From assembly GCA_902523515.1 (NCBI GenBank), contig CABYZT010000004.1, positions 62,001-126,000 on the forward strand: a stretch of 64,000 nucleotides of DNA. The letters run 5' to 3'. Positions 7,709 to 15,250 of this stretch are shown piece by piece. The stretch is from an uncultured Pelagibacteraceae bacterium. Lineage in GTDB: Bacteria; Pseudomonadota; Alphaproteobacteria; Pelagibacterales; Pelagibacteraceae. Made by a program: the position numbers and the translations under genes. Within the stretch, counting starts at the first letter, position 1. Every line of letters begins with the position of its first letter. Below the pieces are notes generated by a model that saw nothing but the letters and a program-made list of their open reading frames with translations, made no database searches and had not been told where the DNA came from.

Positions 7709-8770
7709 TTAAAAACAAACTATGTGATCAATATTAATCGGTCTTTTAATTCCAAACTTTTCGTCAGCTTCATGTTGGTGTTCATGATGAGAATGAACAA
7801 AAACTGGTATTAATAAATCGCTATTAGTTTTTAAAGTATAAATAAAGTTGGTACCTCTAAATTTTCGATCAACTACTTCGAGCTTTAGGTTGCTTTTATC
7901 ATCGTGCTCAAGATCTTCTGGTTGCAATAATAATTGTACATTTGAACCTTTTGGATAATGCTTAATAAAATTACCTTTAATTGTTCCAAGATCATCATTT
8001 TCTAATGAATTTTCTCCCGTTACTTTTGCAGGAATTAAAATTCCACGATTTAAAAAATTTACTACTTCGACTGAGTTTGGAAAATGATAAACATTATAAG
8101 GATCATCAAACTGTTTAATTTGCCCATCTAATACAATTGCACATTTGGTACCAAGATAAAAAGCTTCGTAGGAGTCATGAGTAACGATTATTGTTGTAAT
8201 TTTTAATTTACTTAATATTTTTTTTAATCTTACTTGGATTTCTTCTTTAAAGCTTTGATCTACATTAGATAACGGTTCATCTAAAAGCAAAAGGTCAGGC
8301 TGTGTTAATAGCGATCTTGCAAGTGATGCTCTTTGTGCCTCCCCTGCACTAATTTCATGAGGAAATTTTGGTAATATTTTTTCTATATCAAGAAAATCTA
8401 TAATTTCTTTAAAACTAAGTTTTTTCTTTCTTTTTCCTTTATTTCTCTCAGCACCTAATAAAATATTTTTTTCAACTGTGTAATGAGGAAATAAACTATT
8501 ATCCTGAAAAGCTAAAGATATGTTTCTATCTTCAGGTTCTACATTTTGATCTTTAGACGATAATAATTTTCCGTTCAATTTTATTGAACCTTTATCAATT
8601 TTTTCTAAACCAGCTATAGTTCTAAGTATTGTGGTTTTACCAATACCAGATGGACCAAGAATACATAAAGTATCCCCTTCATTTTCAATCATAAAAGATG
8701 CATTCTTAACTTTAATTTTTCCACCTATAGTGAAATCAACATTTTTAATCTCTAAATAACTATCACTCAT
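7709..8770 (-). CDS. fbpC: Iron(III) ABC transporter ATP-binding protein
   Basis: 353 residues. The N-terminal ABC ATPase domain has Walker A GPSGIGKTT, signature SAGEAQRASLARSL, Walker B LLLLDEPLSNVD and switch VTHDSYEAF. The C-terminal 110 residues form a TOBE-like regulatory domain. Length and architecture match FbpC/PotA-type ATPases of ferric iron or spermidine importers, and the adjacent double-length permease and iron-type binding protein make this the iron system. Its ATG overlaps the fbpB stop by 4 bp, indicating coupled translation. The C-terminus is His-rich (HSHHEHQHEADE), which could bind metal and is unusual for the family. Confidence 0.9.
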   Translation of the reverse strand: MSDSYLEIKNVDFTIGGKIKVKNASFMIENEGDTLCILGPSGIGKTTILRTIAGLEKIDKGSIKLNGKLLSSKDQNVEPEDRNISLAFQDNSLFPHYTVEKNILLGAERNKGKRKKKLSFKEIIDFLDIEKILPKFPHEISAGEAQRASLARSLLTQPDLLLLDEPLSNVDQSFKEEIQVRLKKILSKLKITTIIVTHDSYEAFYLGTKCAIVLDGQIKQFDDPYNVYHFPNSVEVVNFLNRGILIPAKVTGENSLENDDLGTIKGNFIKHYPKGSNVQLLLQPEDLEHDDKSNLKLEVVDRKFRGTNFIYTLKTNSDLLIPVFVHSHHEHQHEADEKFGIKRPINIDHIVCF

Positions 8771-10389
8771 TTTTCCCTCAGTATATATTTAGATGTAAGC
8801 ATTATAAATAGAGTTGCAATCAAAATTAAAAATAATGAAGGAACAGCTGCGGCTTCTAATAAGTCCTCTGAAGCAGATATATAAGCTGTAGTTGCAAATG
8901 TTTCAAAATTGAAAGGTCTTAAAATCAAAGTGATTGGCAATTCTCTTATTATTTCTAAAGAAATTAGTATTCCAACAAATAAAAGAGAATTTCTTAAGAA
9001 AGGTAAATGAATATTCATAAAAGTTTTCTTTTTAGAGTAACCAAGTAAATATGAACTTTCATCAACGGAAATATTTATTTTTTCATAACCAGATTTTATT
9101 CCATTAAAAGCTAAAGAATAGAATCTTACAAAATAAACCAAGACAAGTCCTAGAATAGAACCAATAAACATTTTTTTAATAGATAAAAAACCAAACGCTT
9201 TTACAACATTGTCATCAAACCAAGCAATAAAAGTTATAAATGCCACTGCTAAAATTACTCCTGGAATTGCATAACCAGAAATAGATAAAGTAGATAAAGC
9301 GTTTAAAGTTTTATTTTTAGAAACTCTATTTCCATAATTAGAAATTAAAGAAAAAATTATTAAAACTAAGCTTGATAACAACACCAAGTACAAGGTGTTT
9401 AATGTTAAAGTTACTACTGGAATATCAAAAAGATTTTCAGGAAATTTTAATGTCCAATAAAGCATTTGACTTAGTGGAAATAAAAAACTTAGGAAAAAAA
9501 CTAAGAAACAAATTGAAAATGCAAAAAATGCTTTACTTCCTGATAGTTGGATTTTTTCTTTTTGTTTAAATCCTCCTTTAGTATTTGCGTGATACCTTGC
9601 CTTCTTTCTAGATAAATTTTCTAAAATAAATATTGCAAAAATGAATAAAAGAAGAAAAAAAGATATCCTGTTTGAGAAAGCTAAGTCATCAAATGTAATC
9701 CAAGAATTGTAAATACCTGTTGTTAAAGTATTTATAGAAAAGAAATCAACTGCCCCAAATTCGGCTAAAGTCTCCATCGCAACTAGAGAAAGGCCTGCAA
9801 CAATTGCTGGTCTAGCGGCAGGTAAAATTAAAGAATAAAAGGATTTTGCTTTTGAAAATCCTAAATTTCTACCTAAATCAATTAAATTTTGAGATTGATA
9901 CTGGAATGATGCTCTTGAGAGAATATAAACATAAGCAAATAGTGAGAAAGATAGTGAAAGCACAGCACCTATTAGACCATCAAACTTTGGAATGCTTTGA
10001 TTATAATTCGCCTCTCCAAATAGATTTTTCAATATTGAATATAAAGTTCCATAATTTTCAAAGAAAGCTGTTAAAGAATATGCGTAAATATAAGGAGGTA
10101 CAGCAAAAGATAATATAAGTGCCCATTTAAAAAAATTACTAAAGGGAAATTTATAAAAAGATACTAAATAAGCCGTACTGGTTCCAATTAAAAAAGTTAA
10201 AGCTAAAACACTAATTAGCAAAATTATTGAATTAAAAATGTATTCAAATAAAAAGGTATTTTTTAGAATTTGATAATAATTTGATGTGTCTTCAAAAAAA
10301 CTAGTAAATACAGTAACAATTGGTATAGCTACAAAAATTGACACCAATAAAGAGCTTAAAAACCAAAAATTAATTTTTTTTAAATACAT
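8767..10389 (-). CDS. fbpB: Iron(III) ABC transporter permease, double-length
   Basis: 540 residues from the ATG at 10389. A TTG at 10407 would add six residues (MNKRVK), but the ATG follows AAGGGT at good spacing and gives MYLKKINFW. It has two BPD_transp_1 halves, about 12 helices in all. EAA loops are visible as LGFSKAKSFYSLILPAARPAI in the first half and LGYSKKKTFMNIHLPFLRNSL in the second, each with the G-x8-LP spacing that docks the ATPase. This is the standard FbpB/FutB layout. It is preceded by a long intercistronic hairpin that may limit its translation. Confidence 0.9.
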   Translation of the reverse strand: MYLKKINFWFLSSLLVSIFVAIPIVTVFTSFFEDTSNYYQILKNTFLFEYIFNSIILLISVLALTFLIGTSTAYLVSFYKFPFSNFFKWALILSFAVPPYIYAYSLTAFFENYGTLYSILKNLFGEANYNQSIPKFDGLIGAVLSLSFSLFAYVYILSRASFQYQSQNLIDLGRNLGFSKAKSFYSLILPAARPAIVAGLSLVAMETLAEFGAVDFFSINTLTTGIYNSWITFDDLAFSNRISFFLLLFIFAIFILENLSRKKARYHANTKGGFKQKEKIQLSGSKAFFAFSICFLVFFLSFLFPLSQMLYWTLKFPENLFDIPVVTLTLNTLYLVLLSSLVLIIFSLISNYGNRVSKNKTLNALSTLSISGYAIPGVILAVAFITFIAWFDDNVVKAFGFLSIKKMFIGSILGLVLVYFVRFYSLAFNGIKSGYEKINISVDESSYLLGYSKKKTFMNIHLPFLRNSLLFVGILISLEIIRELPITLILRPFNFETFATTAYISASEDLLEAAAVPSLFLILIATLFIMLTSKYILREK

Positions 10390-10390
10390 T

Positions 10391-10455
10391 TTTACCCTTT
10401 TGTTCAAGTGAACATAATCAATAGTAGGGTAAATAACTATTGAGTTATGTTCACT
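10391..10455 (-). promoter_or_regulatory. intercistronic hairpin with loop complementary to the fbpB ribosome binding site
   Basis: Arms at 10407-10425 and 10436-10455 are inverted repeats of 19 pairs with a single extra base, enclosing a loop at 10426-10435. The plus-strand loop sequence AGGGTAAA (10426-10433) is the exact reverse complement of TTTACCCT (10391-10398), which on the mRNA is the AGGGUAAA ribosome binding region of fbpB. So the loop can pair with the Shine-Dalgarno (8 bp) to form a pseudoknot or, alternatively, an opened stem. Such a structure could stabilise the upstream fbpA mRNA and lower or switch fbpB translation. No U-run follows at the right place for a simple terminator. 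Confidence 0.6.
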
Positions 10456-10464
10456 TTTTGAAAA

Positions 10465-10659
10465 TTAACTTTTTAAATCAAAAACATTAATGACACGATC
10501 AATATCATCATTTCCGATCTCAGATAATTTTCTATTATTTATTTTTTTTTTAATTTTTTCACATTGTGACAAGCATGGCTCACAAGTTATCTGACCGTCT
10601 GGAGAACCATTATTGTCTGGAGAAATGTTTAAATTAAAATTAAATAAATTCTTTCTCAC
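10465..10659 (-). CDS. small cysteine-containing protein between fbpA and fbpB
   Basis: 64 residues, GTG start at 10659. The fbpA stop codon overlaps its AAGGAAC ribosome binding site, so it is tightly coupled to fbpA. The N-terminal half is Asn/Asp/Gly-rich (SPDNNGSPDG), followed by ITCEPCLSQCEKIKKK with cysteines spaced C-x2-C-x3-C and then a charged helix. No signal peptide or membrane helix. I recognise no family. A metal-binding or regulatory helper of iron uptake is plausible by position only. The clean ribosome binding site and operon position support it being real despite its size. Confidence 0.6.
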   Translation of the reverse strand: MRKNLFNFNLNISPDNNGSPDGQITCEPCLSQCEKIKKKINNRKLSEIGNDDIDRVINVFDLKS

Positions 10660-10666
10660 TTGTTCC

Positions 10667-11695
10667 TTACTTCCATCCAGCAGCTGTCATTACCTCTAAT
10701 GCAGCAGCTTGATTTTTTCCATAGCTTGAAACTTTAGTTGTTAAATCTTGTTTAAAATCTAATCCTAAATTATTCACTACTAATGGATTTGGCGATACCC
10801 CAGCTATCATTGGAAACTCAAAAGTATTATTTGTAAAATGTTCCTGAGCCTCTGGTGATAATAGAAAGTCAACAAGAGCGATAGCATTTGCCTTATTAGG
10901 AGCTCCTTTAACTAAAGCTGCACAACTAATATTCATGTGTGTTCCTCTATCATTTTGATTAGGAAAAAATGCCTTAACTTTCTTTGCAGCCGCTTGTTGT
11001 TCTGCTCCTTTATTACCAGATAACATAAGTGCTAAGTAATAAGTATTTGCTACAGCAATATCAGCTTCTCCAGCTGCAACTGCCATAATTTGAGCTCTAT
11101 CGTTTCCTTTTGGTGTTCTTGCCATGTTAGAAACAACTCCTTTAGACCATTCAGCAGCAGCTTTTTTTCCATTATTCTCAATTAATGAAGCTACAAGTGA
11201 CTTGTTATAAATGTTACTTGATTTTCTGATTACTAATCTACCTTTCCATTTTGGGTCAGCTAGACCTTCGTATGTTAATCCTGATAATTCAGCACCACTA
11301 ACTCTTTCTGGTGAGTAATAAATTATTCTTGCTCTTTTTGCTACTCCTACCCAGTGTGTGGTTCTAAAATTTTTTGGAACAGAAGATTTAATTGTTGGAG
11401 ACACCAAGCCACTTTGTGTCATTCCTTTAGCTTTGAAAGCTCCACATCTTCCAGCATCAGCAGTAATATAAAGATCAGCAGAAGAATCGGTGCCTTCTTC
11501 AATCATCCTTTTTTCTAATGCACTAGCCTTTCCATTAATCAGGTTTACTTTAATTCCAGTTTTGTTGGTAAATTTGCTATAAAGCTCATTATCTGCCTTG
11601 TAATGTCTTGCGTTGAAGATATTTACTTCATTTGCAAAAGCAAAAGACGAGACTATTAAAGAAACAAATAAACTTATTATTGTTACTTTTTTCAT
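10667..11695 (-). CDS. fbpA: Iron(III) ABC transporter substrate-binding protein
   Basis: 342 residues with a Sec signal peptide (MKKVTIISLFVSLIVSSFAFA) and mature start NEVNIFNARHY. It is a periplasmic type II binding-protein fold of the FbpA/FutA/IdiA family. The adjacent tyrosines that ligate ferric iron are present in VANTYYLALMLSG, and an early NARHY supplies another tyrosine. It captures Fe(III) in the periplasm for FbpB/FbpC. Two Fur-like palindromes lie 30-70 bp upstream, and an AAAGGAT ribosome binding site precedes the ATG. It is the first gene of the operon fbpA, small ORF, fbpB, fbpC, possibly azlCD. Confidence 0.93.
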   Translation of the reverse strand: MKKVTIISLFVSLIVSSFAFANEVNIFNARHYKADNELYSKFTNKTGIKVNLINGKASALEKRMIEEGTDSSADLYITADAGRCGAFKAKGMTQSGLVSPTIKSSVPKNFRTTHWVGVAKRARIIYYSPERVSGAELSGLTYEGLADPKWKGRLVIRKSSNIYNKSLVASLIENNGKKAAAEWSKGVVSNMARTPKGNDRAQIMAVAAGEADIAVANTYYLALMLSGNKGAEQQAAAKKVKAFFPNQNDRGTHMNISCAALVKGAPNKANAIALVDFLLSPEAQEHFTNNTFEFPMIAGVSPNPLVVNNLGLDFKQDLTTKVSSYGKNQAAALEVMTAAGWK

Positions 11696-11724
11696 TTTAT
11701 CCTTTTCTTTACCCTATTTATTTT

Positions 11725-11765
11725 GCGAATGAGAATTATTCGCAATGCGAATGATTATCAATCGC
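11725..11765 (-). promoter_or_regulatory. tandem Fur-like iron boxes upstream of fbpA
   Basis: Two 19-bp imperfect palindromes with identical outer arms lie in the 123 bp before fbpA. Box 1 is 11725-11743 (GCGAAT, seven-base centre, ATTCGC). Box 2 is 11747-11765 (GCGA, eleven-base centre ATGATTATCAA, TCGC). Centres are 22 bp apart, about two helical turns, so dimers would bind the same face. The cores (AATGAGAATTATT, AATGATTATCAAT) resemble the classical Fur box. The operator for iron repression of fbp is inferred; a Fur, Mur or RirA protein cannot be distinguished here. Confidence 0.7.
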
Positions 11766-11818
11766 ATATTTTGTCGCAGGATACAAGGATTATTTGATAT
11801 TATTTATATAGGAAATTG

Positions 11819-12706
11819 TTATTTCCAATCGCCAATTTTACTAAATAAGAAGTTTCTAAAAGCTTGGACTCTAGCTGTGTTTTTTAAGGATTGAGGATAA
11901 ACAAAGTGAGCTTCTGTTATTGGTCCTTCTACTTTTGGAAGTACTTTAATTATATTGCTAGTATTTGAAACTAAATATTCTGGCAATGCTGCCAAACCCA
12001 CTCCAGACTCAACACCATATAATAAACCACTAACACTATTAACTTTCATAATAGATTTTCTTTTTTTTCCATCATGCATTCCTATTTTTAAAGCCCAATC
12101 AGGATTATAAACTGGCGAAGGGGCACCTTTTCCAAATGAAATAAATTTATGCTTGTTTAAATCATTAACTGTTTTTGGCATCCCATTTTTTTCTAAGTAT
12201 TTATTTGATCCATAAATGTAATACTTGATATCAACTAATTTTTTCTGAATGTAGTTAAGCTGTTTTGGTCTCCTCATAAAAATTCCGATATCAGCTTGAC
12301 GAGTACTCAAATCTAATTCTTTATCATCGAAAACGAGTTCAATCTCAATTTCTGGATTAAGTGTCATAAATTCTTGAATTCTTGGTGTTAACCAATGTGT
12401 TCCAAAACTTCTTACAGTTGTAATTGTTAATTTTCCTGTTGGTTTGCTTTTTTGATCACCTAATGATGTTTCAACTTCTTTAAGTTTGCTAATCACCTCG
12501 TGAGCAGTTTTAAAAACATATTCTCCATTTTGTGTGAGAGTTAAGCCTCTTGCATGTCTTTCAAATAACTGCACTTTTAAATCTTGTTCTAATGATTGTA
12601 TTTGTCTACTTATAGCTGATTGGCTAAGATTTAAATTAACAGTAGCATTTGTAAAGCTTCCAGCTTCAGCCACAGCATGAAAAATTTTTAATTTATCCCA
12701 ATCCAT
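11819..12706 (-). CDS. LysR-family transcriptional regulator
   Basis: 295 residues. The N-terminal winged helix-turn-helix starts MDWDKLKIFHAVAEAGSFTNATVNLNLSQSAISRQIQSLE, and the effector-binding domain follows (TVRSFGTHWLTPRIQEF, VSGLLYGVESGVGLAALPEYL). It is a one-component regulator of the GcvA/LysR type. Its ATG overlaps the last base of the acuI stop, so it is co-translated with acuI and probably regulates the acuI/folE unit or acrylate metabolism. Target and ligand are unknown. Confidence 0.9.
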   Translation of the reverse strand: MDWDKLKIFHAVAEAGSFTNATVNLNLSQSAISRQIQSLEQDLKVQLFERHARGLTLTQNGEYVFKTAHEVISKLKEVETSLGDQKSKPTGKLTITTVRSFGTHWLTPRIQEFMTLNPEIEIELVFDDKELDLSTRQADIGIFMRRPKQLNYIQKKLVDIKYYIYGSNKYLEKNGMPKTVNDLNKHKFISFGKGAPSPVYNPDWALKIGMHDGKKRKSIMKVNSVSGLLYGVESGVGLAALPEYLVSNTSNIIKVLPKVEGPITEAHFVYPQSLKNTARVQAFRNFLFSKIGDWK

Positions 12707-13707
12707 TATTTATTTAAATCAACTAATACTCTTCCAGAAATTTCACCTTTTAAAATTTTAGGATAAGTCTCAATCAATTCCTCCAAGCTTACTGTTAAAA
12801 CTGATTTTTCCAATAAATCAAAATCAATTAAATTTGTTGCTTCTCCCCAAATAAAACCTCTTCTTTTTATGCTACAATTAGCAGAGTCCATGCCCCAAAC
12901 TTTAATACCTCTCAACATAAATGGTAACAAATTCGTATTAAGTTCATTACTGTTTGCATTTCCACAAACTGAAATTATCCCATTTGATTTTGTTTGAGCA
13001 ATTGCATTTGCTAAAATTTTTCCACCAACCGTATCTACCACTCCATCCCATAGACCTTTGTCTATTGGACGTGGATCTTTGTCAAATTCAGCCCTATTTA
13101 TAATGTTTTTTGCACCTAATGATTTTAAATAATCCGATTTTGAATCTTTTCCGGTAACAGCAGAAACATTATATCCCATTTTGGTTAATGCCATGATTGC
13201 TACACTACCAACTCCTCCTGTAGCACCTGTAACTAGAACGTCATTAACTTTTTCACCTAATAAAATACTTTCCCTTGCTTGAATTGCAAAAGCACTCATT
13301 AAGGAGGTAAAACCTGCAGTACCTAAAATCATAGCTTGTTTAGTTGTTAAGCTATCGGGTTTTTTTACTAAAAAATCTGCATTTACTTTTGCAATTTGCG
13401 AATATCCACCAAAGAATATTTCTCCAACTCTAAATCCAGTTAAAATTACCTCATCTCCTTCTTTAAATTTTGAATTTTCACTTTCAATTACTTTTCCTGA
13501 AAAATCTATTCCTGGAATATGTGGAAATTCTTTTACTAATCGTCCACCGTTTTTTAAAATCATTCCATCTTTAAAATTAAGATCAGAATAATCTACTTTT
13601 ACAGTTACATCTCCATGCTTTAGAAAACTTTTATCAATAGATTTAACTTCGCGTAAGAAGTTTTCACCCTCTTGATTAAGAATTAGTGCTTTAAATTGGT
13701 CAGACAC
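12706..13707 (-). CDS. acuI: Acrylyl-CoA reductase (NADPH), YhdH/AcuI family
   Basis: 333 residues, a zinc-less medium-chain dehydrogenase/reductase. Landmarks are VDYSDLNFKDGMILKNGG, FPHIPGIDFSGKV, the NADPH motif VTGATGGVGSVAIMAL and the C-terminal LEELIETYPKILKGEISGRVLVDL typical of YhdH/AcuI. The enzyme reduces toxic acryloyl-CoA to propionyl-CoA, a key step after DMSP cleavage. Start is GTG at 13707, just 1 bp after the folE stop. It is coupled to a LysR gene. A DddP-type lyase gene 13 kb away gives it a likely substrate source. Confidence 0.85.
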   Translation of the reverse strand: MSDQFKALILNQEGENFLREVKSIDKSFLKHGDVTVKVDYSDLNFKDGMILKNGGRLVKEFPHIPGIDFSGKVIESENSKFKEGDEVILTGFRVGEIFFGGYSQIAKVNADFLVKKPDSLTTKQAMILGTAGFTSLMSAFAIQARESILLGEKVNDVLVTGATGGVGSVAIMALTKMGYNVSAVTGKDSKSDYLKSLGAKNIINRAEFDKDPRPIDKGLWDGVVDTVGGKILANAIAQTKSNGIISVCGNANSNELNTNLLPFMLRGIKVWGMDSANCSIKRRGFIWGEATNLIDFDLLEKSVLTVSLEELIETYPKILKGEISGRVLVDLNK

Positions 13708-13708
13708 A

Positions 13709-14329
13709 CTAGTCTTTTAACTCAGTGCTGATAAATCGTAAATATCTATTTTGATAACTCAGATCTTCTTTGAATTGACCTAAGTAAAAATTAGTTACAG
13801 TTGTTGCTTGTTCTTTTTTAATACCCCTCATAGTCATACACTGATGGGTTGAATCTATTGTAACAGCTACACCTTTTGCATCTAACGCTTCCATTAGAGA
13901 ATTTGCAATCTGAACAGTTAATCTTTCTTGCGTTTGTAATCTTTTTGAAAATATTTCAACTACTCTTGCAATTTTACTCAATCCCACAACTCTCTCATTT
14001 GGTATATAGGCAACATGTGCTTTTCCAATAATTGGAGCCATATGATGTTCACAATGACTTTGAACTGAAATATTTTTTTGAACCACCATATCGCTATAAC
14101 CTTCTACATCACCAAAAGTTTTATCTAATACTTTTTTTGCGTCTTCATTATAGCCTTGAAAATATTCTTTAAATGCTTTTACAACTCTTTTAGGGGTTTC
14201 CAACAATCCTTCTCTTTTTGGATCTTCTCCCATCCATGACAAAATTGTTCTGATAGCTTCCTCTGCTTCTTTATCTGAAACTTTTTTTGTCTCTAAATTA
14301 TTGTTGTCTGTGTCTTTTACTAATTTCAT
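13709..14329 (-). CDS. folE: GTP cyclohydrolase I
   Basis: 206 residues, normal length for FolE. Zinc and active-site residues are visible in SVQSHCEHHMAPIIGKAHVAYIP and in STHQCMTMRGIKK (second zinc Cys), with LSKIARVVEIFSKRLQTQERLT. It makes dihydroneopterin triphosphate from GTP, the entry to folate. A folate supply fits the many tetrahydrofolate-dependent demethylases nearby. It is first in a folE-acuI-lysR unit with 1 bp gaps and divergent from the HisI-like gene. Confidence 0.95.
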   Translation of the reverse strand: MKLVKDTDNNNLETKKVSDKEAEEAIRTILSWMGEDPKREGLLETPKRVVKAFKEYFQGYNEDAKKVLDKTFGDVEGYSDMVVQKNISVQSHCEHHMAPIIGKAHVAYIPNERVVGLSKIARVVEIFSKRLQTQERLTVQIANSLMEALDAKGVAVTIDSTHQCMTMRGIKKEQATTVTNFYLGQFKEDLSYQNRYLRFISTELKD

Positions 14330-14406
14330 AGCGCCTTTTTATACAGTAAATACCTTAAATTAAAAATATTTAATATATTTAGATATGTGCTAAATAATCA
14401 CCCCGT

Positions 14407-14874
14407 ATGTTCAAAAAAAGAGAAAATATCTATGATATTGAAGAAGGAAATCTTCTTTCACCCAAGTTTGATAATGATGGACTGATTCCTGTAATTACCA
14501 TGTGCTCAAAAACTAAAGATATTTTAATGCATGGATACATGAATGTAGAAGCTCTAAAAAAGACAATTGAAACTAAAGAGGCGTATTATTATAGCAGATC
14601 TAGAAAAGCTATTTGGCATAAAGGTAAAACAAGTGGGTTTACCCAAAAAGTAACAGAAATTCGAATTGATGATGATCAAGACTCAATATGGTTAACAGTT
14701 GATATAGGTGATGGGGCTAGCTGTCATGTAGGATATAGATCATGTTTTTATAGATCAATTCCTATGGGACCAATTGATAACGGAAGAAAAATTGAAATGG
14801 AATTTCTTGAAAAAGAAAAAAAATTTGATCCAGAAGAAGTTTACAAAGGACAACCTAACCCAACAAAAATTTAA
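14407..14874 (+). CDS. hisI: HisI-family phosphoribosyl-AMP cyclohydrolase, zinc-ligand variant
   Basis: 155 residues, somewhat longer than the ~110-130 of typical HisI. The fold signature is present: YYYSRSRKAIWHKGKTSG, then SCHVGYRSCFYR. Two zinc cysteines (SCH and SCF) are kept, but the usual first cysteine in DCD-x-D is replaced here by Asp (RIDDDQDS), and SGH is SGF. HisI opens the ring of phosphoribosyl-AMP in histidine synthesis. The changed ligand set and location away from other his genes leave open a paralogue with altered metal use. It is co-transcribed with DUF2237 (adjacent, no gap). Confidence 0.75.
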   Translation: MFKKRENIYDIEEGNLLSPKFDNDGLIPVITMCSKTKDILMHGYMNVEALKKTIETKEAYYYSRSRKAIWHKGKTSGFTQKVTEIRIDDDQDSIWLTVDIGDGASCHVGYRSCFYRSIPMGPIDNGRKIEMEFLEKEKKFDPEEVYKGQPNPTKI

Positions 14875-15249
14875 ATGAGTGAAAAACAAAAAAATGTTCT
14901 AGGTGAAGACCTGGAAGAATGTTCAAATGACCCTTTAACAGGATGGTTTCGTGATGGTTGTTGTAACACTGACGAGAATGATCATGGACTTCATACAGTT
15001 TGTGCTAAAGTTACTACCGAGTGTTTAGAGTGGATGAAAGAAGCAGGTAATGACTTAATTACTCCACATCCTGAATTTGGGTTTCCAGGTTTAAAAGATG
15101 GAGATGGATGGTGTTTGTGTGCTAGTTGGTATGCAAAAGCAGTTGAAGCCGGTAAAGGATGTCCAATATTTTTGAAAAGAACTCACGAAAACACTCTTAA
15201 ATTTGTTCCTATTGAAACTTTAAAAAAGTTTGCAATAGATTTGTCCTAA
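14875..15249 (+). CDS. DUF2237 family protein
   Basis: 124 residues matching the pattern of DUF2237: KNVLGEDLEECSNDPLTGWFRDGCCNTDENDHGLHTVCA near the start, EWMKEAGNDLITPHPEFGFPGLKDGDGWCLCASW in the middle, and a basic helix at the end. Eight cysteines and several His/Asp suggest metal binding or structural roles. Function unknown. It follows the HisI-like gene without a gap (TAAATG) and ends 1 bp from the convergent ETF-QO gene. Confidence 0.85.
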   Translation: MSEKQKNVLGEDLEECSNDPLTGWFRDGCCNTDENDHGLHTVCAKVTTECLEWMKEAGNDLITPHPEFGFPGLKDGDGWCLCASWYAKAVEAGKGCPIFLKRTHENTLKFVPIETLKKFAIDLS

Positions 15250-15250
15250 T

